This document shows positions 45,287 to 53,582 of a stretch of DNA of 64,000 nt, one piece after another (the first letter of the stretch is position 1; the number at the start of each line of letters is the position of its first letter). The DNA comes from Paracoccus wurundjeri (GTDB taxonomy: Bacteria > Pseudomonadota > Alphaproteobacteria > Rhodobacterales > Rhodobacteraceae): NCBI RefSeq assembly GCF_030678915.1, contig NZ_JAUUTZ010000003.1, positions 124,001 to 188,000 on the forward strand, given 5' to 3'. The position numbers and the translations under genes are program-made. Below the pieces are notes generated by a model, which saw nothing but the letters and a program-made list of their open reading frames with translations, did not search any database and was not told where the DNA came from.

Positions 45287-46507
45287 TTGCATTACTCCCG
45301 AACGCCTGGCAGGTTTGTCTGCCTGATGGCCGGCTTCGTATTGCTTGCCGGCCCCGTCCTCTCACAGCAATTGCCTCCGCCCGAGGTCAGCGTCCTGACC
45401 CTGCGACCCGAGCCGTTGCCCGTCATCAATGAATTGCCCGGCCGGGTTGCCGCGACGCGCACGGCCGAGGTGCGCCCGCGTATTGGCGGTATCGTCGTGA
45501 GCCGGGTTTTCGAGCAGGGTAGCGCAGTAAAAGCGGGCGATGTCCTGTATAAGATCGACCCGGCGCCCTATGCCGTTCGCGTTGCCAGCGCCGAGGCGAC
45601 ATTGGCCCGCGCGGAAGCCAGCCGCAAGAACGCCGAGGATCAGCTTCGCCGTACCGAACAATTGCGCGAACGTCGTGTGACTGCCGGGGTCGAACTGGAC
45701 AATGCCACGACGGTTCTGGCGCAGGCCGAGGCGGATGTGGCAATCGCCCGGGCCTCGCTGCAGGAGGCGGAGCTGAATTTCGGCTATACCGATGTTACCG
45801 CGCCGATCGATGGCGTGGTCGGCCGCGCCCTTGTGACAGAAGGCGCGCTGGTGAATGCGGAAACCGACGTCATGGCGACGATTCAACAGCTTGATCCCGT
45901 TTATGTGGATGTGACGCAGTCATCTGCGGATCTGTTCGCGCTGCGCCGCGCGCGCGATGCGGGGACCTTGATGATGGAGACCTCGGAAGAGGCGCAGGTT
46001 CAGTTGATCTTCGATGATGGCACGGAATACGCTCATCCGGGCAAGTTGCTGTTTTCCGAGGCGAATGTTGACAGCACAACGGGGCAGATCACATTGCGGG
46101 CGGAATTTCCCAACCCGGACGGGGATCTGCTGCCGGGGCTTTACGTCCGTGCCCGGATCGAACAGGCCGTGCGCGAAAACGCATTGGCCGTGCCGCAGAT
46201 GGCCGTGCAGCGTGATCAGTCGGGGCAATCCTATGTCTATGTGCTGAAGGATGCCGACACCGTCGAACGCCGTGATATCCGGCTTGGCCAGACCCTCGAT
46301 AATCGCTGGCTGGTCGAGAACGGATTGACTGCGGGCGACAAGGTCGTGGTGGAAGGCGCGCAGAAGCTTTACCCCGACGCCAAGGTCGTTCCCGAGCCGG
46401 TGGAACTTGCCCAATCCGCCAAGGCGGATGATGCCGCCACGGGCGCACAGCCAGCGATCGAGGTCGCGGATCGTGCCGCCGCCTCTTCGGCTCCGACCAG
46501 GGAATAG
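45287..46507 (+). CDS. RND efflux periplasmic adaptor (AcrA/MexA family)
   Basis: 406 aa. The frame begins at a TTG (45287) that yields a good signal sequence (HYSRTPGRFVCLMAGFVLLA); the first ATG, 13 codons on, would lose the basic n-region, so the TTG is favoured. Then come the adaptor blocks: biotinyl-lipoyl half GGIVVSRVFEQGSAVKAGDVLY, a heptad-rich alpha-hairpin around residues 95-145, and NFGYTDVTAPIDGVVGRALV. The C-terminal tail is alanine-rich and variable. It links the inner-membrane pump to the outer-membrane channel. Confidence 0.92.
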   Translation: MHYSRTPGRFVCLMAGFVLLAGPVLSQQLPPPEVSVLTLRPEPLPVINELPGRVAATRTAEVRPRIGGIVVSRVFEQGSAVKAGDVLYKIDPAPYAVRVASAEATLARAEASRKNAEDQLRRTEQLRERRVTAGVELDNATTVLAQAEADVAIARASLQEAELNFGYTDVTAPIDGVVGRALVTEGALVNAETDVMATIQQLDPVYVDVTQSSADLFALRRARDAGTLMMETSEEAQVQLIFDDGTEYAHPGKLLFSEANVDSTTGQITLRAEFPNPDGDLLPGLYVRARIEQAVRENALAVPQMAVQRDQSGQSYVYVLKDADTVERRDIRLGQTLDNRWLVENGLTAGDKVVVEGAQKLYPDAKVVPEPVELAQSAKADDAATGAQPAIEVADRAAASSAPTRE

Positions 46508-46513
46508 TACCGG

Positions 46514-49500
46514 ATGGCACAGTTCTTCATCCTTCGCCCGGTTCTCGCCTGGGTGATCGCAATCTTCATCGTTATCGCCGGGTTGATCGCGCTTCCGCAG
46601 ATGCCGATAGCGCAATATCCGCAGGTGGCGCCGCCGCAGATCCAGATCTCGACGGTCTATACCGGCGCGACGCCGACCGAGATGTATCAGTCCGTGGCTC
46701 AGCCCATCGAAGAGGAACTTAACGGCATTCAGGGCATCCAGTATTTCGAATCGACATCGGATGTCTCCGGCGCGATTTCGATCACTGCGACCTTTGCGCC
46801 GGGAACCGATGTCGGGACTGCGCAGGTCGATATCCAGAACGCGGTAAGCAGGGTCGAGCCTGTCCTGCCGCAAACGGTCGTGGATCAGGGTGTTACCGTC
46901 GAAGAAGCCGGGGCCGGGTTCCTGATGATGGTGTCACTGACCTCGACCGATGGAACGATGGATGCGGTCGCGCTTGGCGATTATATCAACCGCAATGTCG
47001 TGGGCGAGATTCGCCGGATCGACGGTGTGGGCCGTGCACAGGTCTTCGCGTCACAAGAGGCGATGCGGATCTGGCTTGATCCCGACAAGCTGACTGGTCT
47101 GAATATGTCGCCCGCCGATGTGCAGACCGCCATCCGCGCGCAAAACGCACAGGTGGCCGCCGGTCAGATCGGTGCCGATCCGAACCCCGTCAATCAGGAA
47201 CTGACCGCGACGGTTCTGGTCAAGGGACAGCTGACCGAGGCCGAGGAATTCGGAAATATCGTGCTGCGCGCCAATACCGACGGCTCTACGGTACGGCTGC
47301 GTGATGTCGCGCGGATCGAGATCGGCGCGGATACCTATAATTTCGCGTCACGACTGAACGGTCAGCCCACGGCGGCGATCGGCATCCAGCTTTCCAGCAC
47401 GGGTAACGCATTGGCCACCTCGCATTCGGTGCAAACCGCGATGGAAGAGCTGTCGCAGTTCTTCCCCGAGGGGATCGAATATGCGGTCCCTTACGATACG
47501 GCGCCCTTTGTCGAGAAATCCATCGAGAAAGTCATCCACACGCTGGTCGAGGCCGTGGCCCTTGTTTTCGTCGTGATGTTCCTGTTCCTGCAAAACTTCC
47601 GTTACACCGTGATTCCGACCATTGTCGTGCCGATTGCGCTGGCGGGTACGCTTGGGGTGATGCTGGTTGCCGGTTTTTCGATCAATGTGCTGACCATGTT
47701 CGCCATGGTTCTGGCAATCGGCATTCTTGTGGATGACGCCATCGTGGTGATCGAAAATGTCGAGCGTATCATGGCGCGTGAGGGGCTTCCGCCCAAAGAG
47801 GCCACGCAAAAAGCGATGGGCGAGATTTCGGGCGCGATCGTCGGCATTACGCTGGTTCTGGCGGCGGTCTTTATCCCGATGGCATTCTTTCCGGGCTCTA
47901 CCGGGATCATCTATCGTCAGTTCGCCCTGACGATGGTGGTTTCGATTCTGTTCTCGGCCTTTCTTGCATTGACGCTGACGCCTGCCCTATGCGCGACGTT
48001 CCTTAAGCCGATCAAAGGGCATCACGAGAAGAAGGGCTTTTTCGGCTGGTTCAATCGCAAATTCGATGCCGTGACCCAGCGTTATGGGCGTGGCGTATCG
48101 GTTCTGACGCGGCGCACCGGGCTGGTGATGCTGATCTATCTTGGCGTCGTGGCGTTGACGGGTCTGGGCTTCACTTCGCTGCCCACGGCATTCCTGCCGA
48201 ATGAAGATCAGGGCTTCGTCATTGCGGATATCCAGACGCCGCCAACCGCCAGTTCGCAGCGAACCGACGCTGCGATCCGCACGATCGAGGAATATTACGG
48301 TCAGAATCCGGCGGTCGAAAATGTCGTGGGTATTCGCGGCTTCTCGTTCTCGGGGCAGGGACCGAATGCGGGTCTTGCCTTCATCACCTTTACCGACTGG
48401 GCCGAGCGTGACCAGTCTGCCGGTCAGATAGCGGATGCGGCCAATATGGCGCTGTTTCAGACCAAGGACGCGCAGATCTATTCGCTATCGCCACCGGCGA
48501 TTCCGGGGTTCGGCACCTCTGGCGGCTTCACCTTCCGTCTTCAGGACCGGGGCGGGGCCGGGCAAGAGGCGCTTAACGCCGCCGCCCAGCAGCTTATGGA
48601 TGAAGCGCAAGCGGGCGGCATCGTCACCGGCCTGCGGGTCGAGGGGATGCCCGCCGCGGCGCAGGTCGCGATCAATATCGACCGGGACAAGGCCCAGACT
48701 TTCGGGGTGGCCTTTGGCGATATCAACCAGACGATTTCGGCCAATCTCGGCTCCAGCTATGTGAATGATTTCCCGAATCAGGGAAAGATGCAGCGCGTTA
48801 TCGTGCAGGCGCAGGAAGAAAGCCGGATGCAGGCCGAAAGTATCCTTGACCTGACTGTGCGGAATTCGAATGGCGGTATGGTGCCGTTTTCGTCCTTTGC
48901 GACGCTGGACTGGGATCAGGGGCCAAGTCAGGTGGTCGGCTATAACGGATATCCGGCGGTTCGCATCGCCGGTAACGCGGCAGAGGGCTTTTCCTCGGGT
49001 GCTGCCGTCGCCGAGATGGAACGGTTGGCCGCCCAGTTGCCGGAAGGTTTCGCCTATGAATGGACGGGCCAGACGCTGGAAGAGATCAGTTCCGGCAATA
49101 CCTCGACCATTCTGTTCGCGATGTCGATCCTGTTCGTCTTCCTGCTGCTTTCGGGTCTTTACGAAAGCTGGGCGATTCCGTTGTCGGTCATGCTGGTCGT
49201 GCCGCTTGGGGTGATCGGCTGCATCGCGGCGGTGATGCTGCGCGACATGCCGAACGACGTCTATTTCAAGGTTGGCCTTATCGCGATCATCGGGCTTTCG
49301 GCCAAGAACGCCATTCTGATCGTGGAATTCGCCAAGGATCTGCGCGAGCAGGGCATGACCCTGATCGAGGCGGCGGTCGAAGCCGCGAAGCTGCGTTTCC
49401 GCCCGATCCTGATGACGTCCATGGCCTTCACGCTAGGCGTGGTTCCCTTGGCCATCGCCACCGGCGCTTCGGCGGCCAGCCAGAACGCGATCGGCACCGG

Positions 49501-49630
49501 GGTCATCGGCGGCATGGTCGCGGCGACCATTCTGGGGGTGTTCTTCGTGCCCGTTTTCTTCGTGTTCGTCCTTGGATTATTCAGCCGGACCAGAAGACGC
49601 GCCGCGAATTCCGAAACGACGGCGGCCTGA
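46514..49630 (+). CDS. RND multidrug efflux permease (AcrB/MexB, HAE1 family)
   Basis: 1038 aa, full length for HAE1 pumps. The proton-relay residues D407 and D408 lie in ILVDDAIVVIENVERIM, and the matching lysine is K931 in GLSAKNAILIVEFAKDL. The N-terminus MAQFFILRPVLAWVIAIFIV and the NxxVDxxxA-type block IDIQNAVSR (here QVDIQNAVSRVEP) are standard. It exports drugs, dyes or detergents as a proton antiporter trimer. It starts 6 nt after the adaptor gene. Confidence 0.95.
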   Translation: MAQFFILRPVLAWVIAIFIVIAGLIALPQMPIAQYPQVAPPQIQISTVYTGATPTEMYQSVAQPIEEELNGIQGIQYFESTSDVSGAISITATFAPGTDVGTAQVDIQNAVSRVEPVLPQTVVDQGVTVEEAGAGFLMMVSLTSTDGTMDAVALGDYINRNVVGEIRRIDGVGRAQVFASQEAMRIWLDPDKLTGLNMSPADVQTAIRAQNAQVAAGQIGADPNPVNQELTATVLVKGQLTEAEEFGNIVLRANTDGSTVRLRDVARIEIGADTYNFASRLNGQPTAAIGIQLSSTGNALATSHSVQTAMEELSQFFPEGIEYAVPYDTAPFVEKSIEKVIHTLVEAVALVFVVMFLFLQNFRYTVIPTIVVPIALAGTLGVMLVAGFSINVLTMFAMVLAIGILVDDAIVVIENVERIMAREGLPPKEATQKAMGEISGAIVGITLVLAAVFIPMAFFPGSTGIIYRQFALTMVVSILFSAFLALTLTPALCATFLKPIKGHHEKKGFFGWFNRKFDAVTQRYGRGVSVLTRRTGLVMLIYLGVVALTGLGFTSLPTAFLPNEDQGFVIADIQTPPTASSQRTDAAIRTIEEYYGQNPAVENVVGIRGFSFSGQGPNAGLAFITFTDWAERDQSAGQIADAANMALFQTKDAQIYSLSPPAIPGFGTSGGFTFRLQDRGGAGQEALNAAAQQLMDEAQAGGIVTGLRVEGMPAAAQVAINIDRDKAQTFGVAFGDINQTISANLGSSYVNDFPNQGKMQRVIVQAQEESRMQAESILDLTVRNSNGGMVPFSSFATLDWDQGPSQVVGYNGYPAVRIAGNAAEGFSSGAAVAEMERLAAQLPEGFAYEWTGQTLEEISSGNTSTILFAMSILFVFLLLSGLYESWAIPLSVMLVVPLGVIGCIAAVMLRDMPNDVYFKVGLIAIIGLSAKNAILIVEFAKDLREQGMTLIEAAVEAAKLRFRPILMTSMAFTLGVVPLAIATGASAASQNAIGTGVIGGMVAATILGVFFVPVFFVFVLGLFSRTRRRAANSETTAA

Positions 49631-49643
49631 CAAGGTCTGCCGC

Positions 49644-49677
49644 GCGCGGGCGGGGATGCTCCGACCCTTGCCCGCGC
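49644..49677 (+). terminator. Hairpin between RND and outer-membrane channel genes
   Basis: GCGCGGGC (49644-49651) pairs with GCCCGCGC (49670-49677); GGG/CCC inside the loop can add pairs. No U run follows, so it is more likely an intercistronic attenuator or stabiliser than a full terminator. Confidence 0.5.
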
Positions 49678-49729
49678 CTTATCCATTCACGCCCTGATTA
49701 TCGGGGCTAAGAAAGTTCAGTTGATCCAG

Positions 49730-51115
49730 ATGTCCCAATCCTCAATCCTGTCCCGCCGTATCGTTCTGAGCGGCCTTGCCTCGTCATTTGCGCTGGCCGC
49801 ATGCAGCCCCGCCGCCTATCGCGCGCCCGAAGCCGATCTGCCCGAACGGTTCGCATCCGACAGTCCCGCCCGCCGAGCGGGAACCAATGTGTGGTGGTCG
49901 GCATTCCGCGACAGCCGGCTTGACGGGCTGGTCGCCGCCGGACTGGCGCGCAATCTCGATGTGCAGACCGCCGTTTCCGTCATCCGCGAAGCTCAGGCGA
50001 ACGCGCGGCTGGTCGGCTCGAACGATTTGCCAAGCGCCGATATCACGGGTGCAGCCTCGCGCGGCGACAGCGAGGGCTCGGGAACCGTGATCGATCAAAG
50101 TTCGGGCACGCTGGGGGTTTCCTGGCTTATCGATATTTTCGGGGCGAACCGGGCGGCGCGGCAAGGGGCCTCGGCCCAACTGGACGCAGCCTATCTTTCG
50201 GCCGAGGTTGCACGGCTGACCGTGGCCAGTGCAATCGCGCAGGCCTATGTGGATGCGCGCTATTATCAGGAAGCTGCGGCCCTGACCCGGCAAAGTCTTG
50301 AAAGCCGCAAGCGGACGCTGGCCCTGACCCGCGAGCAGGATCTGCTTGGCAGCGTCTCTCGCATCGAGGTACTTCAGGCCGAACAGCTCGTGACGCAGGC
50401 CGAGGCCGCGCTTCCCGCGCTGGAAAAGGGCTACGATCAGTCAATCAACAGGCTGGCGACGTTGACCGCGGGCCGCAGCACCGATGTGGCTGCGCGTCTG
50501 CGGAAGGGCGGAGGGCAGCCACGCGCCAGCTATCGCGCCAGCGTCGGTGTTCCTGCCGATGTGGTCCGGGCGCGCCCTGATGTCCGCGTGGCCGAGCGTA
50601 AGCTGGCAGCTGCCGTCGCGGCAGTAGGCGAGGCGCGGGCGGCCTTTTATCCCAGACTCACGCTGACGGGCAATGTGACCCCTGTCGATTTAGGTCGCGC
50701 GGGCAGTATGAAGACCTGGGGTTTCGGTCCGCAAATCTCGGTGCCGTTGTTCAATGCGGCCAATCAGGCTCAGCTTTCGGCATCGCAGGCCCGGGCTGAA
50801 CAGGCGCGGCTGGCATGGCAATCGGCGGTTCTGAACGCCGTGGAAGAGGTCGAGAACGCCCTTGCCGGCTATAACCGCGATGCCCGCGCAGTCGATGCGC
50901 AGTCGCGGCTGGTCGAGAATGCGCGCGAAGCGGTCGATCTGGCCCAGACTTCCTATGAATTGGGCGATGCGGATTTCTTTCCGGTGCTGGATGCCGAACG
51001 CACACTTCTTGAAGCGCGTCAGAGCCTTGCCAATGCCGTTCGCGAACAGGCGTTGAATTTCGTGGCGCTCAGCGCGGCATCCTCGGGTGGGGTGGGGCTT
51101 CCGGCAGGCAAATAA
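49730..51115 (+). CDS. Outer-membrane efflux lipoprotein (NodT/OprM family)
   Basis: 461 aa. Signal peptide with lipobox SFALAACSP, so the mature protein is probably lipidated. Then the outer-membrane factor blocks WWSAFRDSRLDGLVAAGLAR, TLGVSWLIDIFGANRAARQG, GVPADVVRARPDVRVAERKL and, near the end, AVDLAQTSYELGDADFFPVL. It completes the tripartite pump. A TTG nine bases upstream is an alternative start with a weak AAGAAAG site. Confidence 0.92.
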   Translation: MSQSSILSRRIVLSGLASSFALAACSPAAYRAPEADLPERFASDSPARRAGTNVWWSAFRDSRLDGLVAAGLARNLDVQTAVSVIREAQANARLVGSNDLPSADITGAASRGDSEGSGTVIDQSSGTLGVSWLIDIFGANRAARQGASAQLDAAYLSAEVARLTVASAIAQAYVDARYYQEAAALTRQSLESRKRTLALTREQDLLGSVSRIEVLQAEQLVTQAEAALPALEKGYDQSINRLATLTAGRSTDVAARLRKGGGQPRASYRASVGVPADVVRARPDVRVAERKLAAAVAAVGEARAAFYPRLTLTGNVTPVDLGRAGSMKTWGFGPQISVPLFNAANQAQLSASQARAEQARLAWQSAVLNAVEEVENALAGYNRDARAVDAQSRLVENAREAVDLAQTSYELGDADFFPVLDAERTLLEARQSLANAVREQALNFVALSAASSGGVGLPAGK

Positions 51116-51122
51116 CTGAAAG

Positions 51123-51157
51123 GGTGCCGTGATTGTACAGCACCTTGTTCGGTTTTT
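51123..51157 (+). terminator. Terminator of the efflux operon
   Basis: GGTGCCGT (51123-51130) pairs with ACAGCACC (51137-51144) with one mismatch, followed by a T-rich stretch TTGTTCGGTTTTT. It starts about 8 nt after the last gene of the operon. Confidence 0.6.
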
Positions 51158-51515
51158 GAGGGCTGAGGTATATGTGATGGGATGACACGCATCCTGCTGA
51201 CAGATACGGGTCGGGCTGTGTTCGTGACAGGTTGCGCACCGCTACACAGTCGATCTATTCCGGGCGCCTATCATCATTGATGAATGGTGCGAGCATCGTG
51301 TCAAGTATTTCCATCAAACGCTGATGGAACTGGACTCCGATGAATTCTTGCTGTCCGACGTTGAGCCCGCCTTCTCCAAGAAGCTCTTGAATTGCCCAAA
51401 AAAGATTCTGTTGAATTTCTTGGTAGCCACCAAGATATCTTCTTGGCGCATGAGGGTATCTTCTTCCGGCGCAGGAGGAACCATGGGCGCGCTCCCTTTC
51501 CGGCCAGGGTGGCTT

Positions 51516-51728
51516 CTAGTGGGCCCGCAACTCGCCCGCATAATCTCGCGCTCTGGCTTCGGCCTCCGTCCAGCTGTCAGTCTTGAGGCTTTTGCGGATC
51601 TCTTGCTTATGGACAAACGGAGCAGAATTCTTCCGGAGCAACTCACCGGAAGTGCCAAGTCGACCGGTGTTCTGGCTCGACGATTCTCGATTTTTGCTGC
51701 AATACCTGTAGGGTAAGAACGAACTCAC
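51516..51728 (-). pseudogene. Tyrosine recombinase (phage-type integrase) N-terminal remnant
   Basis: The frame reads HKQEIRKSLKTDSWTEAEAR followed by ARDYAGELRAH. This is the REIR.SL.T....A..RAR pattern of the N-terminal domain common to phage-type integrases of alphaproteobacteria (DUF6538-like). A stop follows at once, and continuing frames are degenerate; no catalytic domain (R...HxxR...Y) is present. It lies 60 nt from a partial copy of a tRNA-Ala 3' end, the expected setting for an integrative-element end. Confidence 0.6.
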
Positions 51729-51787
51729 AACAAAAAATATAATATAGAAATTTTGTAGAAGTGGGCTTCTGGCTGAACAGGAACTGC

Positions 51788-51812
51788 TTCGGATCCCCTT
51801 GGCTCTACCAAT
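51788..51812 (+). repeat. Partial copy of a tRNA-Ala 3' end (attachment-site-like)
   Basis: TTCGGATCCCCTTGGCTCTA and then CCAAT matches 22 of 25 bases of the tRNA-Ala 3' end and flank at 4646-4670, including an unbroken 12-base core TCCCCTTGGCTC. The T-stem 5' strand is not present, so it is not a tRNA gene. Such copies mark att sites of elements that integrate into tRNA genes. Confidence 0.5.
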
Positions 51813-51945
51813 GAAATCAAGCCGTCAGCCCATATATGTCGATCGGCATGTTAGCGCATGAGACAGGCTCATGCCTTGCTGGTAAGCCGCCGCTCGCACC
51901 GGGTCCTGTGATCCGGCGCCCGAATACCACGGTATCCGAAGAAGA

Positions 51946-52317
51946 TCACTCGGACGGGGTTTGCTCCTGTTCGGGCTCTGCTACCGGCTCTTCCGGTGAA
52001 CTGTCCGAAGCCTCGGATGCGTGATCCGCCGGGGGCGTGGCGACGGCTTCGGTTGATGGCTCAGCCGAGGGCGCCGGTGCAGGCTCGTCCGAAGGGGCCG
52101 GAGCGGGTTCCGCAGAAGGCTCGGACGTGGATTCCGAGGTCTGCTCCGCAGAGGCATCGGGCGCCGGCTGGGCCGTCTCTTCTTCGGAAAGAATCTCGTC
52201 TGTCTTGGCTTTGATCTGATCGCCCGTCTGTGGGCTTATGAGACCGTAGCTGACAGCGAAACCGACGAGCAGAGCGATAGCGGCTCCGACAATTGCAGTT
52301 TTTAATTTCTTCGACAT
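51946..52317 (-). CDS. Small membrane-anchored protein with Pro/Ala/Glu/Ser-rich tail
   Basis: 123 aa. One N-terminal membrane helix (KLKTAIVGAAIALLVGFAVSYG), then QTGDQIKAKTDEILSEEE, then about 70 residues of acidic low-complexity sequence made of repeated AEPAPAPSDEPAPAPSAEPS-like units. A Sec signal anchor and a disordered periplasmic tail are likely. No family is recognised. Composition and codon use argue that it is real, though the ribosome site is weak. Confidence 0.7.
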   Translation of the reverse strand: MSKKLKTAIVGAAIALLVGFAVSYGLISPQTGDQIKAKTDEILSEEETAQPAPDASAEQTSESTSEPSAEPAPAPSDEPAPAPSAEPSTEAVATPPADHASEASDSSPEEPVAEPEQEQTPSE

Positions 52318-52588
52318 CTGGGACTGCTTTCCATGAGGCGACTGACGCGGTGACTATGCGAGCCATGCCCGAAAACGAAAATCCGGATAACTGCGAGCAG
52401 GCGGTTCATGGATGCTGCGGGATTCCGCCGCGGAACTCAACCCTTTCTAATCATTATAGGCGCTTAGTTGCACGGATGGGGATTGCAAGCGGTTGCGGGT
52501 CCGGTCACGTTCTTCGGAATGAAAGTGTCCGGGAACCGCCGGTGAATGGCCGCCTGTCCGGCACCGTGACCGGATACACGACGCCAGG

Positions 52589-53464
52589 TCACGGCATGAT
52601 GAATTCCACTCCGGGCATCACGGTAATTTCCGCGACATCCTGATAGTAATTTTCAGTCATCCGATCGACCAGATCCTGTGTCCAGCCGGGCATATCGATT
52701 TCTTGTTCAAGCGCGTCGGCCTTTGCATGATCCTGCAGGAAACGGGCACATATTTCCCGGCGCGCGGCGACGGATAACCGATCCTGGGCCCCCAATGTCT
52801 CGCGCAGGTTCTGGAATGCCTGCGCGTCCAGCAATTCCTGCATGTAAAGCATCGTTGCTTTCATCGGTATGTCAGGATCCACATCGCCGATCAGGCGGGT
52901 GATCTCCGGCCAGATAAGCGGCGCATCCTCGTGGCACCAAAGCACGACGCGTCGTCCCTGAACCGCCTGCACCAACTGCCTTGCCGGTTCCCGCCAACGA
53001 AGCGCCTCGGGCGGATGACCCTGCATGAATTTCGCATAATCGCCTCCCCAGAATTGGGGCAGCATATCCGCAAGCAGCGTCGCGGGATTCCGGATGGCCG
53101 CGAAAATTTCGACGTCATGATTAGGGAACAGATTCACAAGCGATGCCGCGCGGGTTCCGAGTTGCCAGTAGAATCCCGGTTGCCCGACGATTCGTCCAAC
53201 CGCTCCAAGGAAACTGGTGCTGGAGAAGATCGCCCGCTGCGGGTCCTCGGTCACCAGCAGACTGTCCAGAAGCAGCGCTTCTATCTCATTTGTCGCGGTT
53301 CCGCCCTGAAGTTGCATCAATGTCTGATCGAGAAATTCGCTATGTCGTTCGGGAGGGACGATTTCCGTACCCTGCCGTAACAGTTCATCATTGTTTTCCT
53401 TCAGTGTTTTAAGCAGTCTGTCGCCATCCGTACCATGTACACCAATATGAAATGCCAACTTCAT
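52589..53464 (-). CDS. Hypothetical protein, sulfotransferase-like N-terminus
   Basis: 291 aa. It begins KLAFHIGVHGTDGDRLLKTL, which resembles the first strand and phosphate-binding loop of sulfotransferase-like proteins (HIGxxKTGT) but lacks the usual Lys-Thr. AAIRNPATLLADMLPQFWGG resembles their 3'-phosphate-binding strand (R-x-P). The rest (ALRWREPARQLVQAVQGRRV, CHEDAPLIWPEI) suggests a soluble nucleotide-binding fold. Function unknown. Confidence 0.7.
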   Translation of the reverse strand: MKLAFHIGVHGTDGDRLLKTLKENNDELLRQGTEIVPPERHSEFLDQTLMQLQGGTATNEIEALLLDSLLVTEDPQRAIFSSTSFLGAVGRIVGQPGFYWQLGTRAASLVNLFPNHDVEIFAAIRNPATLLADMLPQFWGGDYAKFMQGHPPEALRWREPARQLVQAVQGRRVVLWCHEDAPLIWPEITRLIGDVDPDIPMKATMLYMQELLDAQAFQNLRETLGAQDRLSVAARREICARFLQDHAKADALEQEIDMPGWTQDLVDRMTENYYQDVAEITVMPGVEFIMP

Positions 53465-53582
53465 TCGTCTTACTCTCCCGAACAGGCTTGCCCCGCTATT
53501 TCACTGGCGGTGAAATGCGGATCGACAGGCACAGTAACCGGCAATCGTGGACAGTGAAACCGCTTTGCTCTATCGGCGCGTC

